60,630 nucleotides of DNA, taken from assembly GCA_051453625.1 (NCBI GenBank), contig JBOZIK010000001.1, positions 173,351,142 to 173,411,771 of the forward strand. The letters run 5' to 3'. The notes beneath the pieces are model-generated. The model ran no database searches and had not been told where the DNA came from. It saw nothing but the letters and a program-made list of their open reading frames with translations. Positions 1-11,206 of the stretch are shown one piece after another. Within the stretch, counting starts at the first letter, position 1. The number at the start of each line of letters is the position of its first letter. Position numbers and translations under genes: made by a program. This DNA comes from Welwitschia mirabilis. Taxonomy: Eukaryota > Gnetophyta > Gnetopsida > Welwitschiales.

Positions 1-809
1 GCATTTTCATCTTGACCATTGGTTTGAGGATGATAGGCATAAGTAATTTATGTTTAACATCAATAGATAAAAGAAGTTTTTTAAAAAGGTTATTAATGAA
101 ATGAGTTCTTTTATGAATAATGATAATTCATGAAAAATCAAATCATTGAAAGATATGATTTTGAACAAAGTTTCAAACGGTTTAAGTATCATTTTTAGTA
201 GTAGGAACAACTTCAACCCACTTAGTAACATAATCTATAGCTACAAGGATATAATTTTTCTCATGGAAAGGTGGTGTAGTTAGACCTAAAAAATTAATTC
301 ACCAATAATTAAAAGGTTCACATTCAAGTATAGGTTTGAGTGGCATATCATGAGAATGAGTTAGACTACCATAGTGTTGACATACATCACACTTACTAGA
401 AAAGTCAAATGAGTCTTTGAAAAGAGTAGGCTAATAAAAACCAGAGTGAAGAATTTTCATGGTGGTCTTTTGGTCACTAAAGTATTTTTCGCATACCTCA
501 CCATGGTAAAGTTTTAAGATTTTTAAAGTTTCCCACTCAGGTATACACTTATGCATAATTTAATCTTTGGAATGTTTATAAAGATAGGGTTCATTTCACT
601 CATAGTCATCAATACTATGGAGAAAAGTTTTACATTGGTTATGGTTTCAATGCTGAGGATTTTTCATAGTTACAAGGTAGTTCACGATGTCAGCATACCA
701 AGAAGCAAGATGAAAAGATGAGATGGCATAAAGTTATTTAATCACAAAGAGTTGTTTACCAGGAAAAGAGTCATTAATGGGAGTTTCATCATAAGAGCAA
801 GAAAGTCAA
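1..809 (-). pseudogene. gypsy-1 integrase, decayed, cut by window edge
   Basis: The minus strand shows an integrase zinc-binding half (KCDVCQHYG near 385-410, downstream of a FY*PTLFKD block). The catalytic core follows, ending at the window edge in AYHPQTNGQDE (1-36), which still holds the final Glu. The other two acidic positions of the D,D,E triad are lost. The first Asp, in the usual W-G-I-D-F motif, reads W-stop-I-N-F, with the stop at 299-301 and Asn at 293-295. The second reads His (113-115) in a block ending KRTHF. YILVAIDYVTKWVEVVP lies between. The core also needs a frameshift near 120-130. The family integrates retroelement cDNA in the nucleus; this copy cannot. Confidence 0.85.
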
Positions 810-1272
810 GATAGATGATCAGCAATTTTCTAGCCTTATTAATGATGGTAAAATTAAATTCTTACATAAGAAGGATCCATCTAATAAGTCTAGCAATAGA
901 GTATTTTTTTTACTCATGAGATAGTGAATGGCTACATAATCTGTGTAAACATTGATGTGAAAACCAAGAAGATAATGTCAAAAATGATCTAAGCAGAAGA
1001 TAATGGCTAGCATTTCTCTCTCGGTAGTAGTGTAGTTGGATTGGACTTGGGACAAAGTTTTATGAAAATGAGATATGACTTTGAAATCATTTTCATACTT
1101 TTGATCAAGAACCCCTCCTACAGTAATGTTGCTTGCATGACATATAAGTTCAATAGGTTTAAAAGAAATGTTTACTCTAATTGGAATCCATGACAATAGG
1201 TTTAAAAGAAATGTTTACTCTAATTGGGATCCATGACAATAGGTTTAAAAGAAATGTTTTTTTTAAGAGTTT
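810..1272 (-). pseudogene. gypsy-1 RNase H domain, decayed
   Basis: Minus-strand translation of 978-1196 gives the RT-linked RNase H pattern: CHASNITVGGVLDQ, then QVQSNYTTTEREMLAIIF. The C-terminal hallmark ADHLS is legible near 811-831, after which the linker toward integrase begins. The domain normally degrades the RNA strand of the RNA/DNA hybrid during reverse transcription. In the usual C-D-A-S motif the Asp reads as His (CHAS), so a catalytic acid is lost. A 43-bp tandem duplication (1152-1260) interrupts the junction with RT and shifts frame. Confidence 0.8.
1152..1260. repeat. 43-bp tandem repeat, about 2.5 copies
   Basis: The unit beginning aataggtttaaaagaaatg occupies 1152-1194 and 1195-1237, with one visible mismatch, and a partial third copy runs to about 1260. 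The first copy is native RNase H coding sequence; the others look like a later local duplication. Because 43 is not a multiple of three, the frame is destroyed. Confidence 0.9.
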
Positions 1273-2400
1273 TCAATGCAAGTTGACATAAATCATTTCA
1301 ATCAAATTTAACATCTNNNNNNNNNNNNNNNNNNNNNNNNNNNNNNNNNNNNNNNNNNNNNNNNNNNNNNNNNNNNNNNNNNNNNNNNNNNNNNNNNNNN
1401 NNNNNNNNNNNNNNNNNNNNNNNNNNNNNNNNNNNNNNNNNNNNNNNNNNNNNNNNNNNNNNNNNNNNNNNNNNNNNNNNNNNNNNNNNNNNNNNNNNNN
1501 NNNNNNNNNNNNNNNNNNNNNNNNNNNNNNNNNNNNNNNNNNNNNNNNNNNNNNNNNNNNNNNNNNNNNNNNNNNNNNNNNNNNNNNNNNNNNNNNNNNN
1601 NNNNNNNNNNNNNNNNNNNNNNNNNNNNNNNNNNNNNNNNNNNNNNNNNNNNNNNNNNNNNNNNNNNNNNNNNNNNNNNNNNNNNNNNNNNNNNNNNNNN
1701 NNNNNNNNNNNNNNNNNNNNNNNNNNNNNNNNNNNNNNNNNNNNNNNNNNNNNNNNNNNNNNNNNNNNNNNNNNNNNNNNNNNNNNNNNNNNNNNNNNNN
1801 NNNNNNNNNNNNNNNNNNNNNNNNNNNAAGGAAATAATAGTAGGCATGACCTTGGATTCTATCAAGTACTTGATCAAGAAAGGAAAAAGAAAAATGATTA
1901 TTTTTAATGACCTCATTAAGTTTTCTAAAATTGATGCAAATTCTCCATTTCACCCCCTTATTTAGAACTATTGTTAAAGGACTAACCCACTCACTATTGG
2001 ATATTGCATATATAATTATGACATCTATAACTTTAATGATTTCATCTTTAACAATTTGTTTAAGGACCAGAGTGAGTCTTATTTGGGGTCGTCTCACAGG
2101 TTTAGCATTATCTTTAAGGTAAATTTTATGTTGAACTATGAAAAGAGGAATGGTAGCTAAGTCTTTATGTGTCCAAAAAAAAAGCATTTTCTTTCAAAAT
2201 TAAGAGTAAGATCAAGTTGGATTCTTGTTGAGGAATGAGAAGGTCATTGATTATCAAAGGTTTCATTTAATTTTCAGAAAGAAAAATATATTTTAATCCT
2301 TAGAATAATTTCTTAAGATCAAGGGTAATGTTCTGGGTTGTCATCCCATCTGTCGTGGAAATGACAGACATAGAACAACATGCCTTAAACGTTTTCCTAC
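1273..2400 (-). pseudogene. gypsy-1 reverse transcriptase, N-terminal part plus assembly gap
   Basis: The minus strand reads the RT entry region: HKIYLKDNAKPVRRPQ, then SEWVSPLTIVLNKG, then WRICINFRKLNEV and DRIQGHAYYYFL. These match the N-terminal palm and fingers of Ty3/gypsy RT, which copies element RNA into cDNA. The segment usually found between the V-P-K-K-G and W-R-V-C-I-D-Y motifs is shortened here. Sequence is lost to N at 1317-1827, which removes the catalytic Y-x-D-D region, so its state cannot be judged. Upstream (2190-2400) the polyprotein is still legible in pieces with stops. Confidence 0.85.
1317..1827. other. assembly gap, 511 N
   Basis: Undetermined bases inside the RT domain of the gypsy-1 element. 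Reading frames reported across it have no support. Confidence 1.
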
Positions 2401-2699
2401 TAAATAAAGATGTTGAGTTTCTTCCTAATCTATGTGTTCTTCATTCTTAGACTCAAAATAGTTTATTTCAATGGGGTCATCATACAAAGTTGGTTCATGT
2501 AGCATAATTAATCTCTCTTTAATTGGTTGATGTTATAAAAATAAGGTTAGTTTCAATTCATCTTTAGAGTTACAATCAATTCATGTGTCTTTTTCAATAG
2601 CATAAAAACTCTAATGGTAATTTATTTATTGTCAAAATGGTATTTCATCATCCCAAATCATGTGTTAATGATGTAATGGGTAGTTGCACAAAAGGCTCT
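2401..2699 (-). other. gypsy-1 protease to RT linker, decayed
   Basis: This lies between the protease and RT blocks in the polyprotein. I see no clear motif and several stops. Just left of it, at 2337-2373, lies one copy of the GTCATCC...GGATGAC-like palindromic motif that recurs in the leader and LTR of this element. Confidence 0.5.
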
Positions 2700-3030
2700 T
2701 CCTAAAAGTAGTGGATATTATTCATCATGTTCTATCGTAATTATGATAACATTAATGGGATAAAAAGCTTTCTCAATTTGGATAACTAAGTCTTTAATAA
2801 TTCCTAATGGTTTCTTGATTGAGGTATTAGCTAATTCTAAGATGATCAGTGTAGGTTCAACTTTGTTTTCTAAACTAAGTCTTTTACATATGTGGAGAGG
2901 CATGATGTTTACACTTGATCTTATGTTAATTAAAGATTTTTGAATTCTTTTGTTTCCTTCTAAGGTAACACTTATTGTTACAGCCCCAGGGTCTTTGAAC
3001 TTAGGACATTTTTTCATAACTAAGTTGGAA
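2700..3030 (-). pseudogene. gypsy-1 aspartic protease, active site lost
   Basis: About 100 residues on the minus strand open with KFKDPGAVTISVTL, the block that leads into the retropepsin domain of Athila-like elements. It continues through SSVNIMPLHICKRL and ANTSIKKPLGIIKDLVIQIE. This enzyme normally cuts the gag-pol polyprotein with a catalytic Asp in an L-I-D-x-G-A-S motif. Here that stretch reads LINIRSS: the Asp is Asn (codon 2925-2927), and the following Gly and Ala are also replaced. The frame is open (2718-3017) but the enzyme would be inactive. Confidence 0.85.
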
Positions 3031-4719
3031 ATAAATTGGGTAAGAAAAAATTTACTAGGAATGATACATTTTTACTTTCTTCCTACTAAATATTTCTATA
3101 ACTTAGGATATTTAGGATTTTCTTGTAAGAGTTTCCAAAAGGATAAGTTGATGTTGACTTCTTACATTAAAGTTTTCAAGTGTTCATCAAAGATAGGATT
3201 TTTATTCAATGTATCAAGCCAAGGAATGGATGGTTTCTTTCCTTTGTTTTCTTATGAAGTATTTTTAGTGGAGGCCTTAGTAGATGATGTTGATGGAAGG
3301 TTGTATGAATCTAAAATTTCTACATCATCTTCCTCATTTATTTCATTATTTTTAGAAGTGAAAACTTCATGGGTAGAAGGTGTTATATTCTTTCCACTTC
3401 TTGTTACTATTTTCAAATCTCTCCTAACTTCATTTAGGTTAGGCAATGGTTGAGATGCAAGAGACCCTTGTGGTATTTGGTTAGCAAGCATTGTTTGTTG
3501 AAGTACATTCACTGAGTTTTCAATATTTCTATTAGTCTTCTCAATGTTGTTATTAGTTCTTTCTTACACTTTTCTCATCTCTTCTATGAATTTTCTAAGT
3601 GGATCACTCTGATTTTGTTGAAAATTAAGTTGAAAGTTGGAATTCTTGAATCTACTTTTAAATGGTTTCCATTGAAATTGACCATCCAATATTTGTTAAA
3701 ATTGTGATTAGTTTTTAAAGTTAGGTGTTCTTTAATTAAAGGCATAAAATTCCTCAAAAATTTTTTCCTTATAAGTTTGTAACAAAGGGAATTCTTTTAT
3801 TGGATGAGAGCCATGTTCATAAATTTTATAACTTGAAGTTGAGTTTTTATTTTTTACTACTTTTGCATCAACCATCATTTATGTATACTTCTCTAAAATA
3901 ATAGTAAAATATTTTATCAACTTGGTTAAGTCCTCCATTTCTTCTTCCTTGTCATGTTTAACTTCCTTTAAATTTTTCAAAATTTGGCCTATAATTCAAT
4001 TTTCTTTAGTGGATTTAGGCCAAGTTTGGCTTATTTCTATAAGATTTTCCAACACATTTCATGCATCATCTAGGCTTAAATTCAATAAGTTACCTCTATA
4101 AGAAAAATCCATAAGTTATTTATTTGAAGCATTCGATCCACTGTAGAAATAATTAATTAGCTCTTCCTTATGAAATTCATCAATAGGGTTGGAATGGCTA
4201 CTATGATAAAACATTCACAGGCTATTACATAATCCTTATGAGGTTGTTGTTGAAAGTTGGTTACTTATTTTCTTCTTTTCCTTATGGAACTCTCACTTAA
4301 AAAACATTTAATAAATCCTTCTTACACTTGACTCCAAGATTTAAGACTTTTATGTGGGATAGTTTTAAGCTAAACTTTTGATCTTCCTCTAAGTGTGACT
4401 AAAAAATAATCATATAGGTATGGTCATTAGTATGTTTCTTCCCATTTTCTAAGATGAGTACAAGTTGTTTAATGTCAAATAAATGTTGAAAGGGATCTTC
4501 CTATGGTTCCCATGAAAAAGTTGAGTAAGTAATTAAATTTCTTAATTTTACATCATCTCTAGGAGGTAAATCAAAAGGATTTTGAATTTGATGTTTTATA
4601 TTTGCAATTATATCTCTAATAGTAATGTTTACATTTAAGGAAGAAGTTTCTATTACTATTGGAGTGTTAAGCAAAGCAACTTGCTTCTCTTTTTGTGATG
4701 ATTTCAATACATTCGACAT
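3031..4719 (-). pseudogene. gypsy-1 gag, copy 1
   Basis: Read from 4719 downward on the minus strand. A start region (MSNVLKSSQKEK, 4719) leads to NPFDLPPRDDVKLRN, a capsid-like region with many stops, then a linker with RSGKNITPS (near 3380) and NPIFDEHLKTLM before the protease. This resembles the gag to protease spacer of Athila/Tat elements. Gag would form the virus-like particle. No CCHC zinc knuckle was found. The same region occurs again at 4876-6530, diverged by substitutions and small indels. This copy abuts protease directly. Confidence 0.75.
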
Positions 4720-4775
4720 ATTCAGAGAATAAACAATATGAACTACTTTTATACTATAATTTTCTTTTGCAAAAT

Positions 4776-4875
4776 NNNNNNNNNNNNNNNNNNNNNNNNN
4801 NNNNNNNNNNNNNNNNNNNNNNNNNNNNNNNNNNNNNNNNNNNNNNNNNNNNNNNNNNNNNNNNNNNNNNNNNNN
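4776..4875. other. assembly gap of exactly 100 N between two gag copies
   Basis: The left contig ends with ttttcttttgcaaaat, which matches 6541-6556 in the second copy. The right contig begins at a position homologous to about 3085 in the first copy. The two flanks therefore overlap in homology, which fits unmerged overlapping contigs. Confidence 0.95.
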
Positions 4876-6530
4876 ATCCTTTCATAACTTAGAATATTTA
4901 GGATTTTATTTCAAGAGTTTCCAAAAGGGTAAGTTGATATTAAATTCTTGCATCAAAGCTTTTAGGTGTTCATCAAAGTAGGATTCATATTTAATCTATT
5001 AAGCTAAGGAGTGGATGGTTTCTTTCCTTTGTTTTCTTATGAAGTATTTTTAGTGGAGGCCTTCATAGGTGATGTTGATGAAAGATTGTATCAATCTAAA
5101 ATTTCTACATCATCTTCCTCATTTCTTTGATTATTTTTTAGAGTTGAAACCTCATAGGTAGGTGGTATTGTATCCTTTCCACTTCTTATCACTATTTTGA
5201 AATCTCTCCTGACTTCATTTCAATTATGCATTAGTTGAGATGTAAGAGATCATTATGGTCTTTGATTAACAAGCATCATTTATTGAAGCACATTTACTAA
5301 GTTTTCAATGTTACTATTAGTATTCTCAATGTTGTTATTAGTTTTCTCTTACATTTTTCTCATCTATTCTATGGATTCTCTAAGTGGATCACTCTAGTTT
5401 TATTGAAAATTAGGTTGAAATTTAGAATTATTAAATCTACTTTCAAATGGTTTCCATTGTGTTTTCCCACCCAATATTTATTAAAATTGTGATTGATTTT
5501 TAAAGTTATGAGTTCTTTGGTTCAAAGCATAAACTTCCTCAAACATTTTTTCCTTACAAGTTGGTAACAAAGGATATTCTTTTATTGGATTAGATTCATC
5601 TTCACAAAATTCATAATTTAAAGTTAAGTTTTTATTTCTTACTACTTTTGTGTCAACTATCATTTATGTATACTTCTCTAAAGTAGTAGTTAAATCTTTC
5701 ATCAGATTTATTGAGTCTCTCTTTCTTCTTCCTTATTATGTTTCCCTTCCTTTAAGTCTTTTCGAATTTGACCCACTATGTGATTTTATTTAGTGGGTTT
5801 AGGCCAAGTTTGACTTATTTCTACTAAGTTTTCTAATACATTCCATCCATCATCTAGGTCTAAATTCAATAAGTTACCTCCACAAGAAAATCTACAGTTG
5901 CTTTGCTGAAGCATTCAATCTAGTATAGAAATAATCAACTAGCTCTTCCTTACAAAATTCATCAATAGGATTGGAATGACTAGCTATGATAAAATGTTCA
6001 TAAGCTATTACATAATCCTTATGAGGTCTTTATTAAAAGTTGGTTACTTCTTTTCTTCTTTTCCTTATGGAACTTTCACTGAAAAAATGTTTTATAAATA
6101 CTTCTTACACTTAACTTCAAGATTTAATACTTTTATGTAGAATAGTTTAAAGCCAAAATCTTTCTCTTCCTCTAAGTGTAATTGGAAAATAATCATATAG
6201 ATATGCTCACTAATATGTTTCTTCCCATTTCCTGAGGTGAGTATAAGTTCTTTAATATCAGCAAAATGTGAAAGGGATCTTTCTTTGGTTCCCATAAAAA
6301 GTTGAATAAGGACTTAAATTTCTTAGTTCTACACCATCTCAAGGAGGTAAATCAAAAGGATTTTGAATTTCATATTTTTTTTATTTATAATTAAATCTCT
6401 AAGAGTAATGTTTGCATTTAAAGAAAAATTTCTTATTATGATTGGAGTATTAGATGAAGTGAATTACTTTTATTTTTGTAATGACTTCGATATATTTGAC
6501 ATATTCAAAGAAGAACAACACAATCTACTT
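4876..6530 (-). pseudogene. gypsy-1 gag, copy 2 (next to the 5' leader)
   Basis: Homologous, in the same orientation, to 3085-4775 over its full length: same succession of blocks, with base changes and small indels throughout. Legible minus-strand pieces include 5481-5663 (MIVDTKVVRNKNLTLNYEF) and 6092-6295 (MGTKERSLSHFADIKELIL). It sits directly downstream of the leader and LTR, where gag belongs. If the gap hides nothing, the element would have tandem gag genes. If the contigs are alternative versions of one locus, this and copy 1 are the same gene seen twice. Confidence 0.7.
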
Positions 6531-7266
6531 TTATACTATAATTTTCTTTTGCAAAATCTAATTCTGAAATAATAAAAGAAAAAAATTATTCTTTTTCAAT
6601 TATGGGAATTTGCGGACCTGAGGTGTGCAAACCTGGATTTATCTCAAAGTCAAATAATCCTTCTCTGATGTTTTATTTGATCAGGTTTTATTCTCTTTGA
6701 TATTTTGTCTTCCTACTAGAATTCACCATGTTCCTGCATGCTCAAGCAAAAAATAGAAAATCAAAATAAAAAACAACATACCATTATCTACTTGATCATG
6801 GAAATGACAGGAAGGACAATGATCATAGTAACAAAAATCCAAATCTATGAAAATTTACTAATAGTGAGAAAACTAGACTGTTATCCATACCACTGTGGTG
6901 ACGATAGATAAAATTATAGTTTATTTAAACTTCTAGGAAAAGAAAATTACATTATGTAAAAAAAATAACAAGACTATCATCCTGATTGTCATGAGAATGA
7001 TAAAGAGGATGACATTATTTTTATTAATGAGTTAAAAACAAAAGAAAAATTGCAAAAATAAAAACTACTTTTAAAATTTTAGAACTCTCATACCCAATGT
7101 CGTTGGAATGATAGAGAAACTAACAAAATCCCTAAAAAATTATGGAAAATAAAATTACTTAGAAAAAACCTACTTTAAAATATACTATAAATATAGTATT
7201 GATTTAAATAAATAGCCTGAATAAAAAATTCAAGGTACTTATCTGGTTAAGGATAATTCTCCAGCT
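6531..7266 (-). other. gypsy-1 5' leader between PBS and gag
   Basis: No open reading frame of note. It contains several copies of a short palindrome-like motif (gtcatcc... followed by ...gatgaca), for example 6868-6905, 6973-7013 and 7090-7118, which also occurs in the LTR. Such leaders usually hold packaging and dimerisation signals; a role here is only a guess. Confidence 0.5.
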
Positions 7267-7284
7267 CCTTGTGGCCTGATGCCA
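7267..7284 (-). promoter_or_regulatory. gypsy-1 primer binding site
   Basis: The minus strand reads TGGCATCAGGCCACAAGG, starting three bases inside the LTR edge. It begins with TGG, which would pair with the CCA end of a tRNA. I could not assign the tRNA. Confidence 0.65.
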
Positions 7285-7287
7285 AAA

Positions 7288-8536
7288 TGTTATGATGTGA
7301 ATTTATGCAATTCTAAAGTTCTTTAGTGAACCTGTAAATCAAATAACTTGCAGAAAAAACACATTAGTATAGATGAGAGTTCATTCAAATGTTGTAATCC
7401 CAATGAAGGCACTAGGCTAAAACTTAGAGAATTGATGTCTAATGTGTTTTTGGTCTTTTATCTTATAAGAACCAAAAGTAAATAAATAAGTAAATGTAAT
7501 GCAAGTAAATGGAAATGAAATGCAAGTGAAATTAGAATAAAATCTCTTGGTTTCTAATCCTTTTGTCATAAGAACTAGCTTCTCTATAACTTAGATCAAC
7601 TAAGAAGAGTATTTAACTAGTTCTTAACCAACATAAATTATGAGATCTACCAAGTAGAATATAAAATGAAATGTGAAATGGAATGAAAAAAAAAGCAAAT
7701 TTAATATTAAACAAGGCCAACCTTAACAAAGATTGCCCTTATGAACTAGATAAATCACAGAGTTATTACTTTAAACTAAGATCAATGTAAAACATAAGGG
7801 ACATATAGAATTAAAATGAAATAGTAATTGTATTGATTTAAAAGAGTATTTGGATTAATTTAAGAAGTTTACATTCACTTACAAATAAAATAATGACACG
7901 TTAATGTAAGAGACTCATCATAACACCAAGGAAACTCCTTTTTATTTCTCTAGATGGATCTCTTATCCTTCAATAATCTATCACAAGCATATAGGTATAA
8001 AAGATAAAGATAAAAATAAAAAGAGAAAGGGTATTTATAGTTTTGCATTGAGGTTCCAGAAACTAAACCCTAGAAGCCAGAAAAGAAACCCTAACAATCC
8101 ACATGGGTCACTTGATTTCATTATAAAGACATTTCTTTTCAACCATACAAAGACAACTGTCATCCCAACTGTCATTAGGATGACATAGGGGATGTTACCC
8201 TATGTGAAAATATCTTCATGCCTCACTGTCAGCCCTAACTTTTGTTCATGTCAGCAGTGACATCATCCTACCTATCATAGGGATGACATAGGGAATGATA
8301 GCCTTTCTCATATTTAATCTTAAAGGTAAATCGATTTTTTACATCATGAAGTCTTCTTCTAAATATTCAGTATCAGAATAAGCCTGAGAAACTGTAAAAT
8401 ATATTAAGAATTAGATGTTTTATTGATCATCCTGTTAAATCTCGATAATCATCAGTATTACATCCAAACATGTATAAATGTCTTATAAAAGCACTTAAAA
8501 TACACCATCAAATTCCTACAAATTGACATCATAACA
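7288..8536 (-). repeat. gypsy-1 LTR (5' LTR of the element)
   Basis: On the plus strand this begins TGTTATGATGT and ends ACATCATAACA, an 11-base perfect terminal inverted repeat with the canonical TG...CA ends. A PBS lies directly inside its 7288 edge. Length is 1249 bp. It contains two strong copies of the GTCATCC/GGATGAC palindrome (8157-8194 and 8257-8300). The partner LTR must lie left of the window, so the target duplication cannot be checked. Confidence 0.85.
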
Positions 8537-11206
8537 AAATAATTTATTTTTTTTAAGATGATTCATTCCTTTGCAATGATTTAAGGACATTCTCATATTT
8601 CATATTTACTTTGTTTACTTCAAAATTTTAAATGAATTTAAACTCTTTTAGGGATTTTATTAGCTATATTTTAATCTAAATACAAAAGTTCATTAAGATA
8701 GTTCTTCTTTCATTGAGTGCTATTAAGTCTAACTTAATCACTTCATAAACTATATTAAGAGTTCTTAAATGAATGCTCAATTCCAAAGGGTTAAGCTTAC
8801 TTCTTATAACCTGATCTAGGTTGTTAATTTTTTGAATTTTTTTCTTAAAGTTCTTTCCAAGCTTTCATATTGCTAAGATTAATCCTTACACTTCATAAAA
8901 CTAAATGCCTTTTATCATTATACTATTTAAGACCTTCTTGGACTTAAACAATACTAATCTCTCTACTAAAGCTATAACTTGAATAGTCCAAATTCTTATT
9001 CATTTTTACACAACCCACTTCCTTACCACTTCCGTATTTAAATAATATTATAATGAAGTAAAATTATTAATTAAGTTAAATCTGATTCTCTATTTCACAA
9101 TTTTGTAATGATAGAAAAAACCTTTTATTTTAAATGTCTCTCCTTCCTAAAAAATTTCATAGTACTAGAATTCATATAAAAATCGTTTAGCTACTAAAAA
9201 TGGTCTAGCTACTTACTTGTGTAAGATCTACCTTAAAATTTTATTTGTTTTTTCCCTTTTTAGCTATTGAAAATTTTGTATTCATAGCTATCATGTAGAG
9301 CATTGAGACCAAAACCTTCCTACCCTAACTTTCTCCTCACTACATCTAAGAATACTACTCTTCTATTGCCTTTTAACATCTTTTCACCCATGCTCAAAAG
9401 CCTCAAAAAAAATATTATATGACATTCCTCTTGCTTCCTTACCTCCTCCATCATAATTGCTAAGGCTCATTGAGCACCATTTATTATTCTTACTACCTAA
9501 TTACACTTCACTTCCTTCCATTCCTTATAGCTAGTCTTATCTTTATCTCTTGCTGTTATTAATTATTGTAACTAAACTTTTTTTAAATCCTTTGTTTTTT
9601 TCTTTCATCATTTTTCTTTTAAATTCAAAAACTAAAATAAACCATTTATCCATATGAATTAGCTAATAAGCACTTATTTTAATTAATATAAGTCTAAGTA
9701 AGAATTAGCTAATAGTCTAAACTAATATGAGTACTAATTTAATTTTAAGAGTCTATAAAACCAAAATGTTAAGAAATAATCATGAAAATTTGTTCAAACT
9801 TTTAAGAATTAAATTTAAACTAAATTTTTTATTATTAAAAATATACATAGAATTACTCATTGGAATTTCCATCTGATCATAATCATCTACACATCTTCNN
9901 NNNNNNNNCTTTTAAAAAAATACAAAATATTCTTTTTCCTTTTTTTCACATATATGAAGAATAACATTGGAACCAATAGCATCAAAGATAGGATTAGAAA
10001 ATTTTAAAATTTTTTAATGCATGAAGTTTAAAAAAAATTTAATTTTCTTCATAGATTATGAGTAATTTATAATAAATAAACATAATAAAACATTTTCATA
10101 TAAAATTTCTAATCGATACTATGTTGATGATTCAAAAGCCCTATTGTATTCCAATAAGGAATCCATAATAATTAAGTACCATATAATTTTTCATTAGATT
10201 ATGAAAAAAAAATAAATATTAATAGAATTCCTTATAAAGATTTATGTTAGTAATTAAAGCTAAGCATTTAGTTTTATATGAGAAGTTTCCTTTTATTTAA
10301 CACCACATTTAAAGGATGTCAATTATCATGGGATTATCACAAGCTCTGAAGTTCCAAGTATATATTTTCATTATGGCATAAAGACATAATTACCAGTCTT
10401 TGCATTAAAGATCTTTAGAAAGAAATTGATAGTTTTTTATTGATTATCTTTTATTTCTTTAAGATTATATATTTTTAGGTTAACAATGTTTACTAGGATA
10501 TGTTAGTCTCCTCAAATAGGGTTGGACCCATTACATCTAAAGAAACTAACTTTATAGTTTTTGATTTTGTATCTACAACTCATTTTAAAATATCTTTAAC
10601 TATTTCTTCTGTTTGAAGGTTCAATTATATTTAATCTTTATTCTATTTATTAATTAATTTATATTTATTATTTTCTTATAGATATTTTTTATACATGGTT
10701 TTATTTTAAAGAAGTATACTTTTCAAAAAATCATTTTATAAACATTTCAAATTGCTTTTAAGTTTTTTTGGAGAAGAAATGTATTTTAAGTTTACAATAT
10801 AATATTTTAATCTAATTTCACCATTTTGTTGAAAGAAATATCTCAATATTTTATAATCATTGCTTTCTCTTTAATTAATATATAAATAGAATTATCTTTC
10901 TCAGAATTCATTTTTTAAGAATCCATTTCGTTTCTATAATAGATATTCTTCTTAAAATAATATACAACTGTGAATTTTTATGTTACATAAAATATAAACA
11001 TTTCTACATTGATGACACGGATAAATGCTTTATTAAAAATAATAAATAACATCTTGAACATCTAATAAGAAAACTAAGAACTATCCTACTTGTCAATATC
11101 CAAACCTTGTAATTTGAATAACATCTATCCAAAAAGGAATTTTAGTTTATCTTATTGTAGCTAGAGGTATTCTTTTAATAACTAGTTAAATCATGATCAA
11201 GGCTCA
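8537..11206. other. AT-rich stretch, nothing recognised; 10-N gap at 9899-9908
   Basis: All six frames are broken by frequent stops, and I see no conserved transposon or gene motif. It may be older repeat debris. There are no notable inverted or tandem repeats. Confidence 0.6.

Larger units (their letters stand above)
1..8536 (-). mobile_element. Ty3/gypsy LTR retrotransposon (Athila/Tat-like), 3' end outside window
   Basis: Read on the minus strand from 8536 down to 1, the order is LTR, primer binding site, leader, gag, protease, reverse transcriptase, RNase H and integrase. This is the Ty3/gypsy order, with integrase last. The spacer between gag and protease, and the RNase H to integrase linker, resemble the Athila/Tat group of plant elements. 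The element runs off the left edge inside the integrase core, so its 3' LTR is not visible. Gag is present twice around a 100-N gap (4776-4875), and 511 N replace the middle of RT. All domains carry stops, frameshifts or lost catalytic residues, so the copy is dead. The lineage is by motif memory only. Confidence 0.85.

Noticed and set aside
2950-3453. Plus-strand open frame of 167 codons
   Set aside because: It lies opposite the gag/protease reading of gypsy-1, whose minus-strand translation shows family motifs; it is a shadow.
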